A stretch of DNA of 64,000 nucleotides, from assembly GCF_004402695.1 (NCBI RefSeq), contig NZ_SOFL01000002.1:126956-190955 (forward strand), written 5' to 3'. The stretch's first letter is position 1. Every line of letters starts with the position of its first letter. This document shows positions 26,160 through 35,156 of this stretch, in pieces. Source of the DNA: Cryobacterium adonitolivorans. GTDB lineage: Bacteria > Actinomycetota > Actinomycetes > Actinomycetales > Microbacteriaceae. Both the position numbers and the translations under genes were made by a program. The notes below the pieces were generated by a model, which saw only the letters and a list, made by a program, of their open reading frames with translations, did not search any database and had not been told where the DNA came from.

Positions 26160-26252
26160 CGGGCGCGCTTGTGCCGGGGCGCTCGGTGGTGCTCGGGTGC
26201 TCAGTACTGCTCGGTGCACCCCGTGTGGCCCAATGCGCCCTCTATAACTGGC

Positions 26253-26273
26253 GCGCCCCGCCACAGGGGGCGC
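26253..26273. terminator. Small GC hairpin after the NUDIX gene
   Basis: GCGCCCC (26253-26259) and GGGGCGC (26267-26273) form a 7-bp stem about 95 bp after the NUDIX stop. There is no T-run, so it is only a possible terminator. The rest of 26160-26362 shows no gene. Confidence 0.35.
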
Positions 26274-26362
26274 AATGACGGCATGCGGGCGGCGGCGGGT
26301 GGGGACGGAACGTCAACATGGCCGGATGGAACCATTTGCGGGGGTGCGGACATTATTAGGGT

Positions 26363-26953
26363 ATGACGGCAGCCCGGGGGACCAACGAGTACGAGGTGTG
26401 GGCTCGCGCCGTCGAGGGGGATGCGGGGGCGTTCGGGGCGCTCTTCGATGAGCATCGTGACCGGGTCTTCGGTCACGCCCTGCGCGCGCTCGCCTCGCGG
26501 CACGACGCTGAGGACGCCACGGCAATCGTGTTCCTCGAGCTGTGGCGCCACCGGCGCCGGGTGCGGGTGGTGAACGGCTCGGTGATCGGCTGGCTGCTCG
26601 TGACCACCAACAACGTCTGCCGCAACCAGGCCCGCTCGGCGCGGCGATACCGGCTGGCCCTGTCGAAGCTCTCGCCCGAACGCTCGCATCCGGACCCGTC
26701 GGACGAGCTCGGTGCGGCGCTGGACCGCGACCGCAAGGCGCCGGGCGTGCGCGAGGTCTTCGCCCAACTGAGCGCCCGCGACCAGGACATCCTCACGCTC
26801 TGCGTGCTGGAGGAGTTGACCACCGCCGAGGCGGCACTGGCGCTGCGGATCCCGATCGGCACCGTGAAGTCCCGGCTGTCTCGGGCTAAGAACCGGATGG
26901 CCGAGTTGATGATGCAGAGCGCACCCGATGTGCGAGAAGGATGGAGCCAGTGA
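26363..26953 (+). CDS. ECF-type RNA polymerase sigma factor
   Basis: 196 residues. Region 2 spans about 25-90 ('AFGALFDEHRDRVFGHALRA', 'DAEDATAIVFLELWRHRRRV', 'WLLVTTNNVCRNQARSARR'). Region 4 spans about 140-190 ('LSARDQDILTLCVLEELTTA', 'IPIGTVKSRLSRAKNRM'). It is co-transcribed with a one-helix membrane protein whose ATG overlaps its stop (TGATG), a common layout for sigma and anti-sigma pairs. The start lies about 6 bp after a CATTAT -10-like box, so the mRNA is probably leaderless. Confidence 0.92.
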   Translation: MTAARGTNEYEVWARAVEGDAGAFGALFDEHRDRVFGHALRALASRHDAEDATAIVFLELWRHRRRVRVVNGSVIGWLLVTTNNVCRNQARSARRYRLALSKLSPERSHPDPSDELGAALDRDRKAPGVREVFAQLSARDQDILTLCVLEELTTAEAALALRIPIGTVKSRLSRAKNRMAELMMQSAPDVREGWSQ

Positions 26954-27453
26954 TGACCCCCGACCGCCCCCAGGGTCCCCCTGACCACCACGTGATGGAC
27001 CCGGGCCGCAGCGCCGAGATTCGGGCCCTGCTCGTCCGCACGGTGTCAGCAACCCCGCGGCCCCGCGCCGCGCGACTCTCCCGGACAGCGTTCTCGTTGG
27101 CCGCGACCGCGGCGCTGCTGTTCGCCGGCGGCATCGGGGCAGGCACCGTTGTGGCCTACGACCGGTGGTCAGACGATCTCGTCGCCCAGGACGCCAGCGG
27201 GCCCGCCGACGCATCAGCGGACACGGACGTCGGCGTCACCGCGGCCGCGGCCGAGGAGTTCACGCCGGTCCTCGAGCTGAACGGCGAGACCGGCTACGCC
27301 TACCGGAGCGATATTCAGGAGGCGAAGCTCGCTCATCTGGGCGCCACCCACGATGCCGTCGAATCGTCGGGCGACGATGGGCGGGTGCCGATTTATCGCG
27401 TCGACGGCGTGACCGTGCTGGGGTACTTCGATCCAGCCGGGCTGACCCCGTGA
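26953..27453 (+). CDS. Membrane-anchored protein of the sigma operon (possible anti-sigma factor)
   Basis: 166 residues. A cytoplasmic N-terminus of about 48 residues is followed by a single hydrophobic helix ('AFSLAATAALLFAGGIGAG') and an extracytoplasmic domain of about 95 residues. The cytoplasmic part lacks the HxxxCxxC zinc motif of ZAS anti-sigma factors, so that role is inferred from position only. The ATG at 26953 is preferred over 26941 because AAGGATGGAG is then a well-placed ribosome site. The stop overlaps the GTG of the lipoprotein gene. Confidence 0.75.
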   Translation: MTPDRPQGPPDHHVMDPGRSAEIRALLVRTVSATPRPRAARLSRTAFSLAATAALLFAGGIGAGTVVAYDRWSDDLVAQDASGPADASADTDVGVTAAAAEEFTPVLELNGETGYAYRSDIQEAKLAHLGATHDAVESSGDDGRVPIYRVDGVTVLGYFDPAGLTP

Positions 27454-28253
27454 GGCGCCCTCTGGCCGCCGCGGTCACGCTGCTGTTGGCCTGCTCCGTG
27501 TTGCTGGCGGGCTGCGCGGGTGCGTCCGGCGCACCGGATGCACCCACCGACCCGTTCGGCTGCGGCATCGTGGTGACACCGCAGCGGGCGGTCGTCGGCG
27601 AAAACGTGACTATCTCCCGGCCCGCCACTGAGTCGGGTGAGATCTGCACCACGCTGGCCCCCGGCACTACCCAAACCCTCTAGCTGCGCTCGATCGTCGC
27701 GAACGACTCCGCCCGGCAGACCACCGCAGTGGTTGTCGGCACCGACGGGTCATTCGAGGCCACGATGCCGGTGCCCACGGACATCCGGCTCGAGCGGGCC
27801 GTGATCACCGCGATACCGCCCGCCGAATCAGATTGCACCGAGGCCGCCATGGCAGCGGACACGCCCGACGCCTGCTACTTTCCCCGCGCGCAGTTCACCG
27901 TGGAGTTCGCAGAGGACGACCTCTCACCCGTGCGGATGGTCAGCACGGACGTCGCCATGCCGGCCCTGCCGGCGGACGACGGGGCCCGGGATTCCTACGC
28001 CCTGGCCGGGCCGGGCCGGAACGAGCTCACGCTGGTGATCTTCGGGTCTGGCTGTGCCTCCAGGCCGACACAGTACCGGCACGATGCGCCGACCGGCAGC
28101 CTGGAGATCGTCAGCGAGGTCATCATTCCCGCCGGCCAGGACGGCTGCAATGAACCCAGCATCCCGTGGACGACGGTCATCGAAGTCCCGGTGGAGTTCC
28201 GCGGCTACCGCAGTGTGAGCGTGGATAACCTCGCGACGATCCTGCTCGGCTAG
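27450..28253 (+). pseudogene. Lipoprotein gene with in-frame amber codon
   Basis: From GTG 27450 the frame encodes a signal peptide with lipobox 'LLAGC', then 'PFGCGIVVTPQRAVVGENVT'. A TAG at 27681-27683 interrupts it after 77 residues. The same frame continues without further stops as 'LRSIVANDSARQTTAVVVG' and on to the TAG at 28251-28253, and the reading before and after the stop is one continuous beta-rich secreted domain. GAG-to-TAG (Glu) is the simplest cause. It is either a recent pseudogene, a sequencing error, or a readthrough case. It is the third gene of the sigma operon. Confidence 0.7.
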
Positions 28254-29317
28254 TTCGAGTCCCCGGCCTTCGTGGTGGGCTCGCCGTCGACCTGGGCGCG
28301 GTCGGCCTTGGCGGCGTCCCCGCGGGTCTTGGCCAGGCTCGCGATGGTCGCGACGGTGACCGTGGCGGCGATGAAGACCAGCGAGAACCAGATCGGGATC
28401 TCGGGCACCCACAGTACCGGCTCGCCGCCGTTGATGAACGGCACCTCGTTGACGTGCAACGCGTGGAAGACGAGCTTGAGGCCGATGAAGGCGAGGATCA
28501 CGGCCAGGCCCTGGGACAGGTAGACCAGGCGCTCGAGCAGTCCGCCGATGAGGAAAAACAGTTGGCGCAGGCCCATCAGCGCGAAGGCGTTGGCGGTGAA
28601 GACGATGTACGCCTCCGACGTGAGTCCGTAGATCGCGGGGATTGAATCGATGGCGAAGACCAGGTCGATGAAGCCGATCGCAATGATGGTGAGCAGCATC
28701 GGGGTGACGTAGCGCTTGCCGTTGATCCTGGTGGTGAGCTTGTCGCGGTCGTACTCGTCGGTGACGGGCAACACCCGACGAGCCAGGCGCACGAAGAGAT
28801 TGTCGGCGGGGTTGCTCTCGTGGCCCCGCACCTGCAGGTACGCCAGCACGAACAGCAGCGCGCCGAAGAGATAGAACACCCAGGAGAAGTTCTCGATGAG
28901 GGCAGCCCCCACGGCGATGAACCCGCCACGCATGATCAGCGCGATGATGATGCCGAACATCAGCACTTTCTGCTGGTACGCCTTGGGCACCGAGAACGCG
29001 GCCATCACGATGAGGAACACGAAGAGGTTGTCGATCGACAGCGCCTTCTCGGTGAGGTACCCGGCGAAGTACTCGCCGCCGTACCGCCAGCCGGACACCA
29101 GGCCGATGCCGACGCCGAACACCAGGGCGAGGCTGATGTAGAAGACCGACCAGCGTGCGGACTCGCCCACCGTGGGCTCATGCGGCTTCCGCACGTGCGC
29201 GAAGAACTCGTAGGCAAAGAACGCGATCGTCACGCCGATGGTGATGATCCAGGTCAGGGGAGTGATGTTCAAGGAGAGCTCCAGGGCAGGAGGATCGGTC
29301 GATGCTCCCGTGCACAT
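28250..29317 (-). CDS. TerC family integral membrane protein
   Basis: 355 residues with about nine helices. 'EKALSIDNLFVFLIVMAAF' and 'FIDLVFAIDSIPAIYGLT' carry the conserved acidic residues (SIDN and AIDS-x-P) within helices that define TerC/Alx proteins. Such proteins are linked to manganese export and to metallation of secreted proteins. The N-terminus 'PLTWIITIGVTIAFFAYEFF' starts the first helix. Its stop overlaps the stop of the convergent lipoprotein frame through a shared CTAG. Confidence 0.92.
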   Translation of the reverse strand: MCTGASTDPPALELSLNITPLTWIITIGVTIAFFAYEFFAHVRKPHEPTVGESARWSVFYISLALVFGVGIGLVSGWRYGGEYFAGYLTEKALSIDNLFVFLIVMAAFSVPKAYQQKVLMFGIIIALIMRGGFIAVGAALIENFSWVFYLFGALLFVLAYLQVRGHESNPADNLFVRLARRVLPVTDEYDRDKLTTRINGKRYVTPMLLTIIAIGFIDLVFAIDSIPAIYGLTSEAYIVFTANAFALMGLRQLFFLIGGLLERLVYLSQGLAVILAFIGLKLVFHALHVNEVPFINGGEPVLWVPEIPIWFSLVFIAATVTVATIASLAKTRGDAAKADRAQVDGEPTTKAGDSN

Positions 29318-29375
29318 TCCAGACTAAGGCATGGCCCACGAACACGCTAAGGGTGCGCGCACTGCTCAAACCGGG

Positions 29376-29539
29376 TCCTGGGCCGTGCTGAAACCCTGCT
29401 GGTCGACGAGGCCCCGGCCTGCCCCCGGGGGTATCAGTACCGTCCGCTGGTCGAGCCCCGTCCGCTGGTCGAGCTTGTCGAGACCCGGTGAGTCGACCTA
29501 TCGACGTATGTCACGAGGTTTCGACAAGCTCAACCAGCG
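29376..29539. repeat. Microbacteriaceae-type intergenic inverted repeat (CGCTGGTCGAGCTTGTCGA)
   Basis: CGCTGGTCGAGCTTGTCGAG at 29463-29482 is answered by TCGACAAGCTCAACCAGCG at 29521-29539, an inverted pair with a short spacer. Before it CGTCCGCTGGTCGAGC occurs twice in tandem, and a decayed GCTGGTCGACGAGGC is near 29380. This type of repeat is known to be scattered between genes of Microbacteriaceae. It fills the gap between TerC and the helicase; no gene is seen here. Confidence 0.75.
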
Positions 29540-29554
29540 AGGCTGGCAGGTGAG

Positions 29555-31393
29555 TTAGTAGCGGCGCGGCGGGCGCTCCGAGCGGTCGCCCTGCTGCGCA
29601 CGGTCGTTGCGACCGGCCGAGGCGCCGTTGTCGGCGTGGATTTCGATGAGCTTGCCGCTGATGCGGGTCGCCGAGAGGCGGCCCAGCACGTCGCTGGTCA
29701 GGTCGGCGGGCAGGTCCACCAGGGAGTACTCGGGCAGGATCTGGATCGCGCCGAAGTCTTCCCGGCTCAGACCGCCCTCGTTGGCCAGCGCGCCCACGAT
29801 CTGGCGCGGTTCCACCTTGTGACGCTTGCCCACCTCGATGCGGTACGAGGCCATGGCCCGGCTGCTGTCGCGCGAGCGGCGTTCGGGCCGTTCGCTGCGC
29901 AGCGGGCGGTCGTCGCGGCCGCCTCGGTCGTCGCGGCTGCCGCGGTCGTCCCTGCGGTCGTTGCGCACGGGCCGGTCGCGGTCGCGGTGCTCGGTGCGCT
30001 CACGGTCGAAACGCGCCGCGGCGCGCATGTCGTCGGCGTTGAGCAGCAGCGGGGTCTCGCCCTGCGCGACCACGGCGAGGGCGGCGGCCACGTCGGCCTC
30101 CGGCACGTCGTGGTGCTCGACGTAGTGACCCACGATGTCGCGGAACGCGGCGATACGTGCGGTTTCCTCGAGTGCGGCGGTGATCGCGTCGTCGAAGCGG
30201 GCGAGCCGGGTGACGTTGACGTCTTCGACACTGGGCAGCTGCATCTGGGTGAGCGGCTGGCGGGTTGCCCGCTCGATCGCGTTGAGCAGGTGACGCTCAC
30301 GCGGGGTGACGAAGCTGATCGCGGCGCCGCTGCGGCCCGCGCGGCCGGTGCGGCCGATGCGGTGCACGTACGACTCGGTGTCGATCGGGATGTCGTAGTT
30401 GATGACGTGGCTGATGCGCTCGACGTCGAGGCCGCGGGCGGCGACATCCGTGGCGACGAGGATGTCCAGCTTGCCGCTCTTGAGCTGCTCCACGGTGCGC
30501 TCACGCTGTACCTGGGGAACGTCGCCGTTGATCGCGGTCGCGGAGTAGCCGCGGGCGCGCAGCTTCTCGGCGAGCGTCTCGGTCTCGTTCTTGGTGCGGG
30601 TGAAGACGATCATGCCCTCGAAGTTCTCCACCTCGAGGATGCGGGTGAGCGCATCCACCTTCTGCGGGTAAGAGACCAGCAGGTAACGCTGGGTGGTGTT
30701 CACCGAGGTCGTGGTCTTGTTCTTGACCGTGATCTCTTCGGGGTCGTTGAGATACTGCTTGGAGATGCGACGGATCTGGGCGGGCATGGTGGCGGAGAAC
30801 AGGGCCACCTGCTTGTCGTCCGGGGTGTCGGCGAGGATGGTCTCGACGTCCTCGGCGAAGCCCATTTTGAGCATCTCGTCGGCCTCGTCGAGCACCAGGT
30901 ACTTGAGCTGGGTGAGGTCGAGGGTGCCCTTTTCGAGGTGGTCCATGATGCGGCCAGGCGTACCGACGACAACATGCACGCCTCGGCGGAGCGCCGACAG
31001 CTGGATGCCGTAGCCCTGTCCGCCGTAGACGGGCAGCACGTGCACGCCCTTCATGTGGGCGGCGTACTTCTCGAAGGCCTCGCAGACCTGCAAGGCGAGT
31101 TCGCGGGTGGGGGCGAGCACCAGGGCCTGGGGGCTCTTCTGGGACATGTCGAGGCGGGAGAGGATTGGCAGCGCGAACGCAGCGGTCTTGCCAGTGCCGG
31201 TCTGGGCGAGTCCGACGACGTCGCGGCCGTCGAGGAGTGGAGGAATGGTGGCAGCCTGGATGGCCGACGGGGTCTCGTAGCCGACATCCTTGAGGGCTTT
31301 GAGAACGGAGTCACTGAGCCCAAGCTCGGAGAACGTGATGGTCGGGCGGGCAGTGGCTGCCTCGGTCGGTGCAGTTGAATCAGGAGGCGTCAT
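29555..31393 (-). CDS. DEAD/DEAH-box RNA helicase (DeaD/CshA-like) with DbpA-type RNA-binding domain
   Basis: 612 residues from ATG 31393. Motifs in order: Q motif ('FSELGLSDSVLKALKDVGYE'), Walker A 'AQTGTGKTAAF', 'PTRELA', 'TPGRIMD', DEAD, SAT, 'ARGLDVERISHVINYDIP' and 'HRIGRTGRAGR'. An Arg/Asp-rich linker of repeated 'DDRGGRDDR' units follows, then a DbpA-like RRM ('YRIEVGKRHKVEPRQIVGAL'). It is probably involved in ribosome assembly or cold adaptation. It diverges from the SPFH gene. Confidence 0.93.
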   Translation of the reverse strand: MTPPDSTAPTEAATARPTITFSELGLSDSVLKALKDVGYETPSAIQAATIPPLLDGRDVVGLAQTGTGKTAAFALPILSRLDMSQKSPQALVLAPTRELALQVCEAFEKYAAHMKGVHVLPVYGGQGYGIQLSALRRGVHVVVGTPGRIMDHLEKGTLDLTQLKYLVLDEADEMLKMGFAEDVETILADTPDDKQVALFSATMPAQIRRISKQYLNDPEEITVKNKTTTSVNTTQRYLLVSYPQKVDALTRILEVENFEGMIVFTRTKNETETLAEKLRARGYSATAINGDVPQVQRERTVEQLKSGKLDILVATDVAARGLDVERISHVINYDIPIDTESYVHRIGRTGRAGRSGAAISFVTPRERHLLNAIERATRQPLTQMQLPSVEDVNVTRLARFDDAITAALEETARIAAFRDIVGHYVEHHDVPEADVAAALAVVAQGETPLLLNADDMRAAARFDRERTEHRDRDRPVRNDRRDDRGSRDDRGGRDDRPLRSERPERRSRDSSRAMASYRIEVGKRHKVEPRQIVGALANEGGLSREDFGAIQILPEYSLVDLPADLTSDVLGRLSATRISGKLIEIHADNGASAGRNDRAQQGDRSERPPRRY

Positions 31394-31512
31394 AGTACTA
31401 CGGTAGCCGGTCGAAGTGCTCACCCCGTTCGGGAGCACCACATCGGCCGGCTGCGGACCGGCTGCCGGCACTGGTGGAAGGGTCCGGACAGGCGCAAAAT
31501 GACCCATAGACG

Positions 31513-32355
31513 GTGAATGTGACTGAGGCATCCGTCCCGTGGAAGGTGTTCCTGATGGTGGCGTTCTGGGTGCTGCTGGCACTCGTCGTGATACTGCTGA
31601 TCGTGCTGTTGGCAATGTCGATCCGAGTGGTGACGCAATTCGAGCAGGGCGTGCTGTTGCGTTTCGGCCGGCTGGTCGGCAACTTGAAGCCTGGCCTGCA
31701 TTTCATCATCCCGTTCGTCGACGTCATGCACCGGGTCTCTCTGCGCATCGTAACCCTGCCCATCGAATCGCAGGGCATCATCACCCGGGACAACGTGAGC
31801 GTCGGGGTCTCGGCGGTGGCCTACTACCGGGTGATCGATTCGGTGAAGTCGATCGTGGAAATCGAGAACGTCCGCACCGCGATCGAACAGATCGCCCAGA
31901 CCACCCTCCGCAAGGTGGTCGGTCAGCACGTCTTGGACGAGACCCTGACCAATACCCAGGTGCTCAACGTGAGTGTGCGGGAGATTCTGGATGCCCAAAC
32001 CCTCGGCTGGGGGGTGCAGGTGACCCTCGTCGAGCTCAAGGACATCATGTTGCCGGACACCATGAAGCGGTCGATGGCCAAGCAGGCCGAGGCCGAAAGG
32101 GAGAAGCGGGCAAAGATCATCAACGCCGAGGGCGAGCAGCTGGCCGCCGCCACACTCGGCCAGGCGGCGGATATCATGATGGCGCATCCCATCGCCCTGC
32201 AGCTGCGCAACCTGCAGACCCTCGTCGAGATCGGTGTTGACAAGAACACCATTGTTGTGTTCCCCGCCCCGTTGATGAGCACCATCAGCGAACTCGGCAC
32301 CTTCCTGGCCCGGGAGTCCCGGAACGCGGCAGCGTCCGCCGCCGACACGGACTGA
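31513..32355 (+). CDS. SPFH/Band 7 (slipin-like) membrane protein
   Basis: 280 residues. One N-terminal membrane helix (about 10-35) is followed by the Band 7 domain: 'VVTQFEQGVLLRFGRLVGNL', 'KPGLHFIIPFVDVMHRVSLR', 'VGVSAVAYYRVIDSVKSI'. A charged coiled-coil follows ('KQAEAEREKRAKIINAEGEQ'). Slipins scaffold membrane microdomains. No NfeD partner gene is adjacent, unlike many bacterial slipin operons. The GTG at 31513 is the longest plausible start; GTG 31519 is also possible. Confidence 0.9.
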   Translation: MNVTEASVPWKVFLMVAFWVLLALVVILLIVLLAMSIRVVTQFEQGVLLRFGRLVGNLKPGLHFIIPFVDVMHRVSLRIVTLPIESQGIITRDNVSVGVSAVAYYRVIDSVKSIVEIENVRTAIEQIAQTTLRKVVGQHVLDETLTNTQVLNVSVREILDAQTLGWGVQVTLVELKDIMLPDTMKRSMAKQAEAEREKRAKIINAEGEQLAAATLGQAADIMMAHPIALQLRNLQTLVEIGVDKNTIVVFPAPLMSTISELGTFLARESRNAAASAADTD

Positions 32356-32365
32356 GCTGGAAGCG

Positions 32366-33187
32366 TCAGTCGTCGACGGCGCTTGCCGCGCTGCCGGACG
32401 CTGGTGTGCTCGAGGTCAGGCTCCGGTGCAGTGCGGCGGCGAGAACGGCGATGTCCACATCGTGGGACTGGCCGGGTAGCTCGACGTGCCTCCCGTTCGG
32501 CAGGGCGGTGGCCAGGGCCCTGGCGGACTCGCGGATGAACTCCGCTGCGAATTCGCCGCTCATCACCACAGCGGGAACCTGGATGGCTTCGATCCGGTCG
32601 TAGGGGAGCAGGCCGTCGCCGAGAACGGCATCGTCGTAGGCAAGCGTGGGAGCGATCGCCTCGAACCCGGCCCACATCGGCGTCTGCCGCATGCCCGCGA
32701 TCTGCTCGGCGGGCATGCCCACCCGGGCCAGGAAGAGGGCCATGGCGTCCCCGCGGCGCCCGGCGGCCAGCGCCGCGGCGAGTTCCCGGGAGTATGCGAT
32801 GACGACGGGATCGAGGTCGATGCTCACCGGCACCTCGTAGAGCGCCAGTTCACTCACCGACCCATCGAGCCGAGCGGCAGCTGCGATGACCAGGGCGCCG
32901 CCGCTGGACATGCCGAAGAGGGCCGCGTTGCCGCCGGCCAGCTGGATCAAAGCGGCAATGTCATCGATCTCCCGGTCAACCGCGAACGGCATGGTGTCGC
33001 TGCTTGCGCCTCGTCCGCGGCGATCGTAGACGTACACGGTGAAGCTGTCGGCCATCAGCGCGGCGAGGAGGCGCATCGGCCCGGCATCGCGGTAACACGT
33101 GGCGCCGTCGACCAGGATGAGGGCGGGCCCGGCACCGAGGCTGTCGAAGGCGATCGTGGTGCCGTCGGGCGACCTGACTGTGGGCAT
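32366..33187 (-). CDS. Alpha/beta hydrolase
   Basis: 273 residues from ATG 33187. 'GTTIAFDSLGAGPALILVDG' with the core 'YVYDRRGRGAS' is followed by the nucleophile elbow 'FGMSSGGALVIAAAA' (Ser of GMSSGG) and a C-terminal 'PGQSHDVD' with the catalytic histidine. It belongs to the general esterase-like group. It lies tail to tail with the SPFH gene and diverges from the acyl-CoA synthetase gene. Confidence 0.88.
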   Translation of the reverse strand: MPTVRSPDGTTIAFDSLGAGPALILVDGATCYRDAGPMRLLAALMADSFTVYVYDRRGRGASSDTMPFAVDREIDDIAALIQLAGGNAALFGMSSGGALVIAAAARLDGSVSELALYEVPVSIDLDPVVIAYSRELAAALAAGRRGDAMALFLARVGMPAEQIAGMRQTPMWAGFEAIAPTLAYDDAVLGDGLLPYDRIEAIQVPAVVMSGEFAAEFIRESARALATALPNGRHVELPGQSHDVDIAVLAAALHRSLTSSTPASGSAASAVDD

Positions 33188-33379
33188 GGTGTCTCCTTCG
33201 ATGGTTCGTCGGGGTCGGAATGTCCTGCGACGGCAGAGCTTCTCCCTCACACCGTGCCACCGGGTGAGGGGAGCGGTCAACCGGCTAGCGCCGGAAGATC
33301 TGCCGGGTCTGCACAGACGTGCTCCGCCTCGCACCGTGTTGTGCCGACCCCGCGGAGCGGTTCGCGGGAGGATGTCTGC

Positions 33380-35068
33380 ATGGCCACTACTGAGCAACAG
33401 CCCTGGGTTAAGCACTATCAGCCGGGCGTGCCCGCCGAGATCGACTACCCCACGACCTCGCTCGTGGAGATGCTCGAGCATGCCGTCTCGGAGGCCGGCG
33501 ACCATCCGGCGCTCGAATTCTTCGGACGCCGCACCAGCTACGCCGAACTCGGCGCCCTGATCGACAAGGCGGCCGAGGGGCTGCGCCTGCTCGGGGTGCG
33601 GGCCGGCGACAGGGTTGCGCTGATCCTGCCGAACTGCCCGCAACACGTCGTGGCGTTCTACGCCGTGCTGCGCCTGGGCGGCGTGGTGGTTGAGCACAAT
33701 CCGCTCTACACGTCACCCGAGCTGCGACACCAGTTCGAAGACCACCAGGCCCGCATCGTGATCGCCTGGGACAAGGTCGCCCCGACGGTGCGCGCGTTCC
33801 CGGCCGACATCGAGATCGACCACATCGTCTCGGTCAACCTGCTGCAGGCCTTTCCCACCGTGAAACGGCTGGCCCTCTACCTTCCCGTGAAGAGCCTGCG
33901 CGAGTCCCGTGCGGCACTGACCGGCTCGGCGCCGGGGACAACCCCGTGGAAGGACCTGTTCAGCCACGGTGCGATCGACCCGACCCACCCCCGTCCGGCG
34001 CTGAACGATCTCGCGGCCATCCAGTACACCTCCGGCACCACCGGCCGGCCCAAGGGTGCGATGCTCACCCACTACAACCTGCACTGCAACGCTCTGCAGG
34101 GCGAGGCGTGGATGCACGGCGCCGAGTATCGCAAAGAGGTTTTCTACGCGATCCTGCCGATGTTCCACTCGTTCGGCCTCACGTTGTACCTGACGTACGG
34201 CATCCACAAGCAGGCGCTGCTGGTGCTGTTCCCCAAGTTCGACCCGAAGACCGTGCTTGACACCATGAAGAAGACCCCGGCCACGGTGTACTGCGCGGTG
34301 CCGCCGATCTATGAGCGCACCGCGCTCGCCGCGAAGGAACGCGGCATCTCGCTGCGCTCCTGCCGATTCTGCATCTCGGGGGCGATGAACCTGCCCGACC
34401 ATGTCGTGGAGCTGTGGGAGTCGGTGTCAGGCGGGCTGCTTGTAGAGGGCTTCGGCATGACCGAGGCGTCGCCGGTGGCGATGGGCAATCCGTTCTACCC
34501 GACCCGCCGCCCCGGCACCGTCGGCATCCCGTTCTCCTCGACCCTGATGAAGGTCACCGACCCCGATGACCCGACCGTGGAGGTGGAGCAGGGACAGCCA
34601 GGAGAGCTGCTGCTCAAGGGACCGCAGGTGTTCCAGGGCTACTGGAACAACCCTGAGGAGACCGCCAAGACCCTGACCCCGGACGGCTGGTTGCGCACCG
34701 GTGACATCGTGACCGTGGACGAAGACGGGTTCTCCACCATCGTCGACCGGGCCAAGGACCTGATCATCACCGGCGGCTTCAACGTGTCGCCCACCGAGGT
34801 GGAGACCGTGCTGCGCCTGCATGCCTCGGTGGTGGATGCGGCGGTGTTCGGCAAGACACTGGAGCGGGGCGGCGAGATGGTCGTCGCCGCGGTCGAGCTC
34901 GAACCCGGGGCGACCCTGGACGAGAAGGCCCTGCAGGACCACTGCCGGGAGCACCTGGCCGCGTACAAGATTCCCCGACGGATCGTGCAGATCACCGACA
35001 CTCCGCGCACGATGCTCGGCAAGGTGCTGCGCCGCAAGGTGCGCGAGCAGGTGCTGCCGACCCTCTGA
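33380..35068 (+). CDS. Long-chain fatty-acid-CoA ligase (AMP-forming)
   Basis: 562 residues. The AMP-binding P-loop 'YTSGTTGRPKGAM' is near residue 216. 'EGFGMTEASPVAMGNP' is the adenylate-recognition motif, 'GWLRTGDIVTVDEDGFSTIV' with 'DRAKDLIITGGFNVSPTEVE' the hinge, and 'RTMLGKVLRRKVRE' the C-terminal lysine region. It activates fatty acids as acyl-CoA for degradation or lipid synthesis. The ATG at 33380 gives the family-like N-terminus. It is a single gene. Confidence 0.92.
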   Translation: MATTEQQPWVKHYQPGVPAEIDYPTTSLVEMLEHAVSEAGDHPALEFFGRRTSYAELGALIDKAAEGLRLLGVRAGDRVALILPNCPQHVVAFYAVLRLGGVVVEHNPLYTSPELRHQFEDHQARIVIAWDKVAPTVRAFPADIEIDHIVSVNLLQAFPTVKRLALYLPVKSLRESRAALTGSAPGTTPWKDLFSHGAIDPTHPRPALNDLAAIQYTSGTTGRPKGAMLTHYNLHCNALQGEAWMHGAEYRKEVFYAILPMFHSFGLTLYLTYGIHKQALLVLFPKFDPKTVLDTMKKTPATVYCAVPPIYERTALAAKERGISLRSCRFCISGAMNLPDHVVELWESVSGGLLVEGFGMTEASPVAMGNPFYPTRRPGTVGIPFSSTLMKVTDPDDPTVEVEQGQPGELLLKGPQVFQGYWNNPEETAKTLTPDGWLRTGDIVTVDEDGFSTIVDRAKDLIITGGFNVSPTEVETVLRLHASVVDAAVFGKTLERGGEMVVAAVELEPGATLDEKALQDHCREHLAAYKIPRRIVQITDTPRTMLGKVLRRKVREQVLPTL

Positions 35069-35156
35069 ATGACCTTCACCCATCGCGGGTGACGCTGGCG
35101 CTGCCGGAGGGTTGGACACTGACACCTCCGGCAGACTGAGACGACGGCGCACCTCC

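Noticed and set aside
29636..31378. 580-codon plus-strand frame opposite the DEAD-box helicase
   Set aside because: All helicase motifs are on the minus strand; this frame is its shadow.
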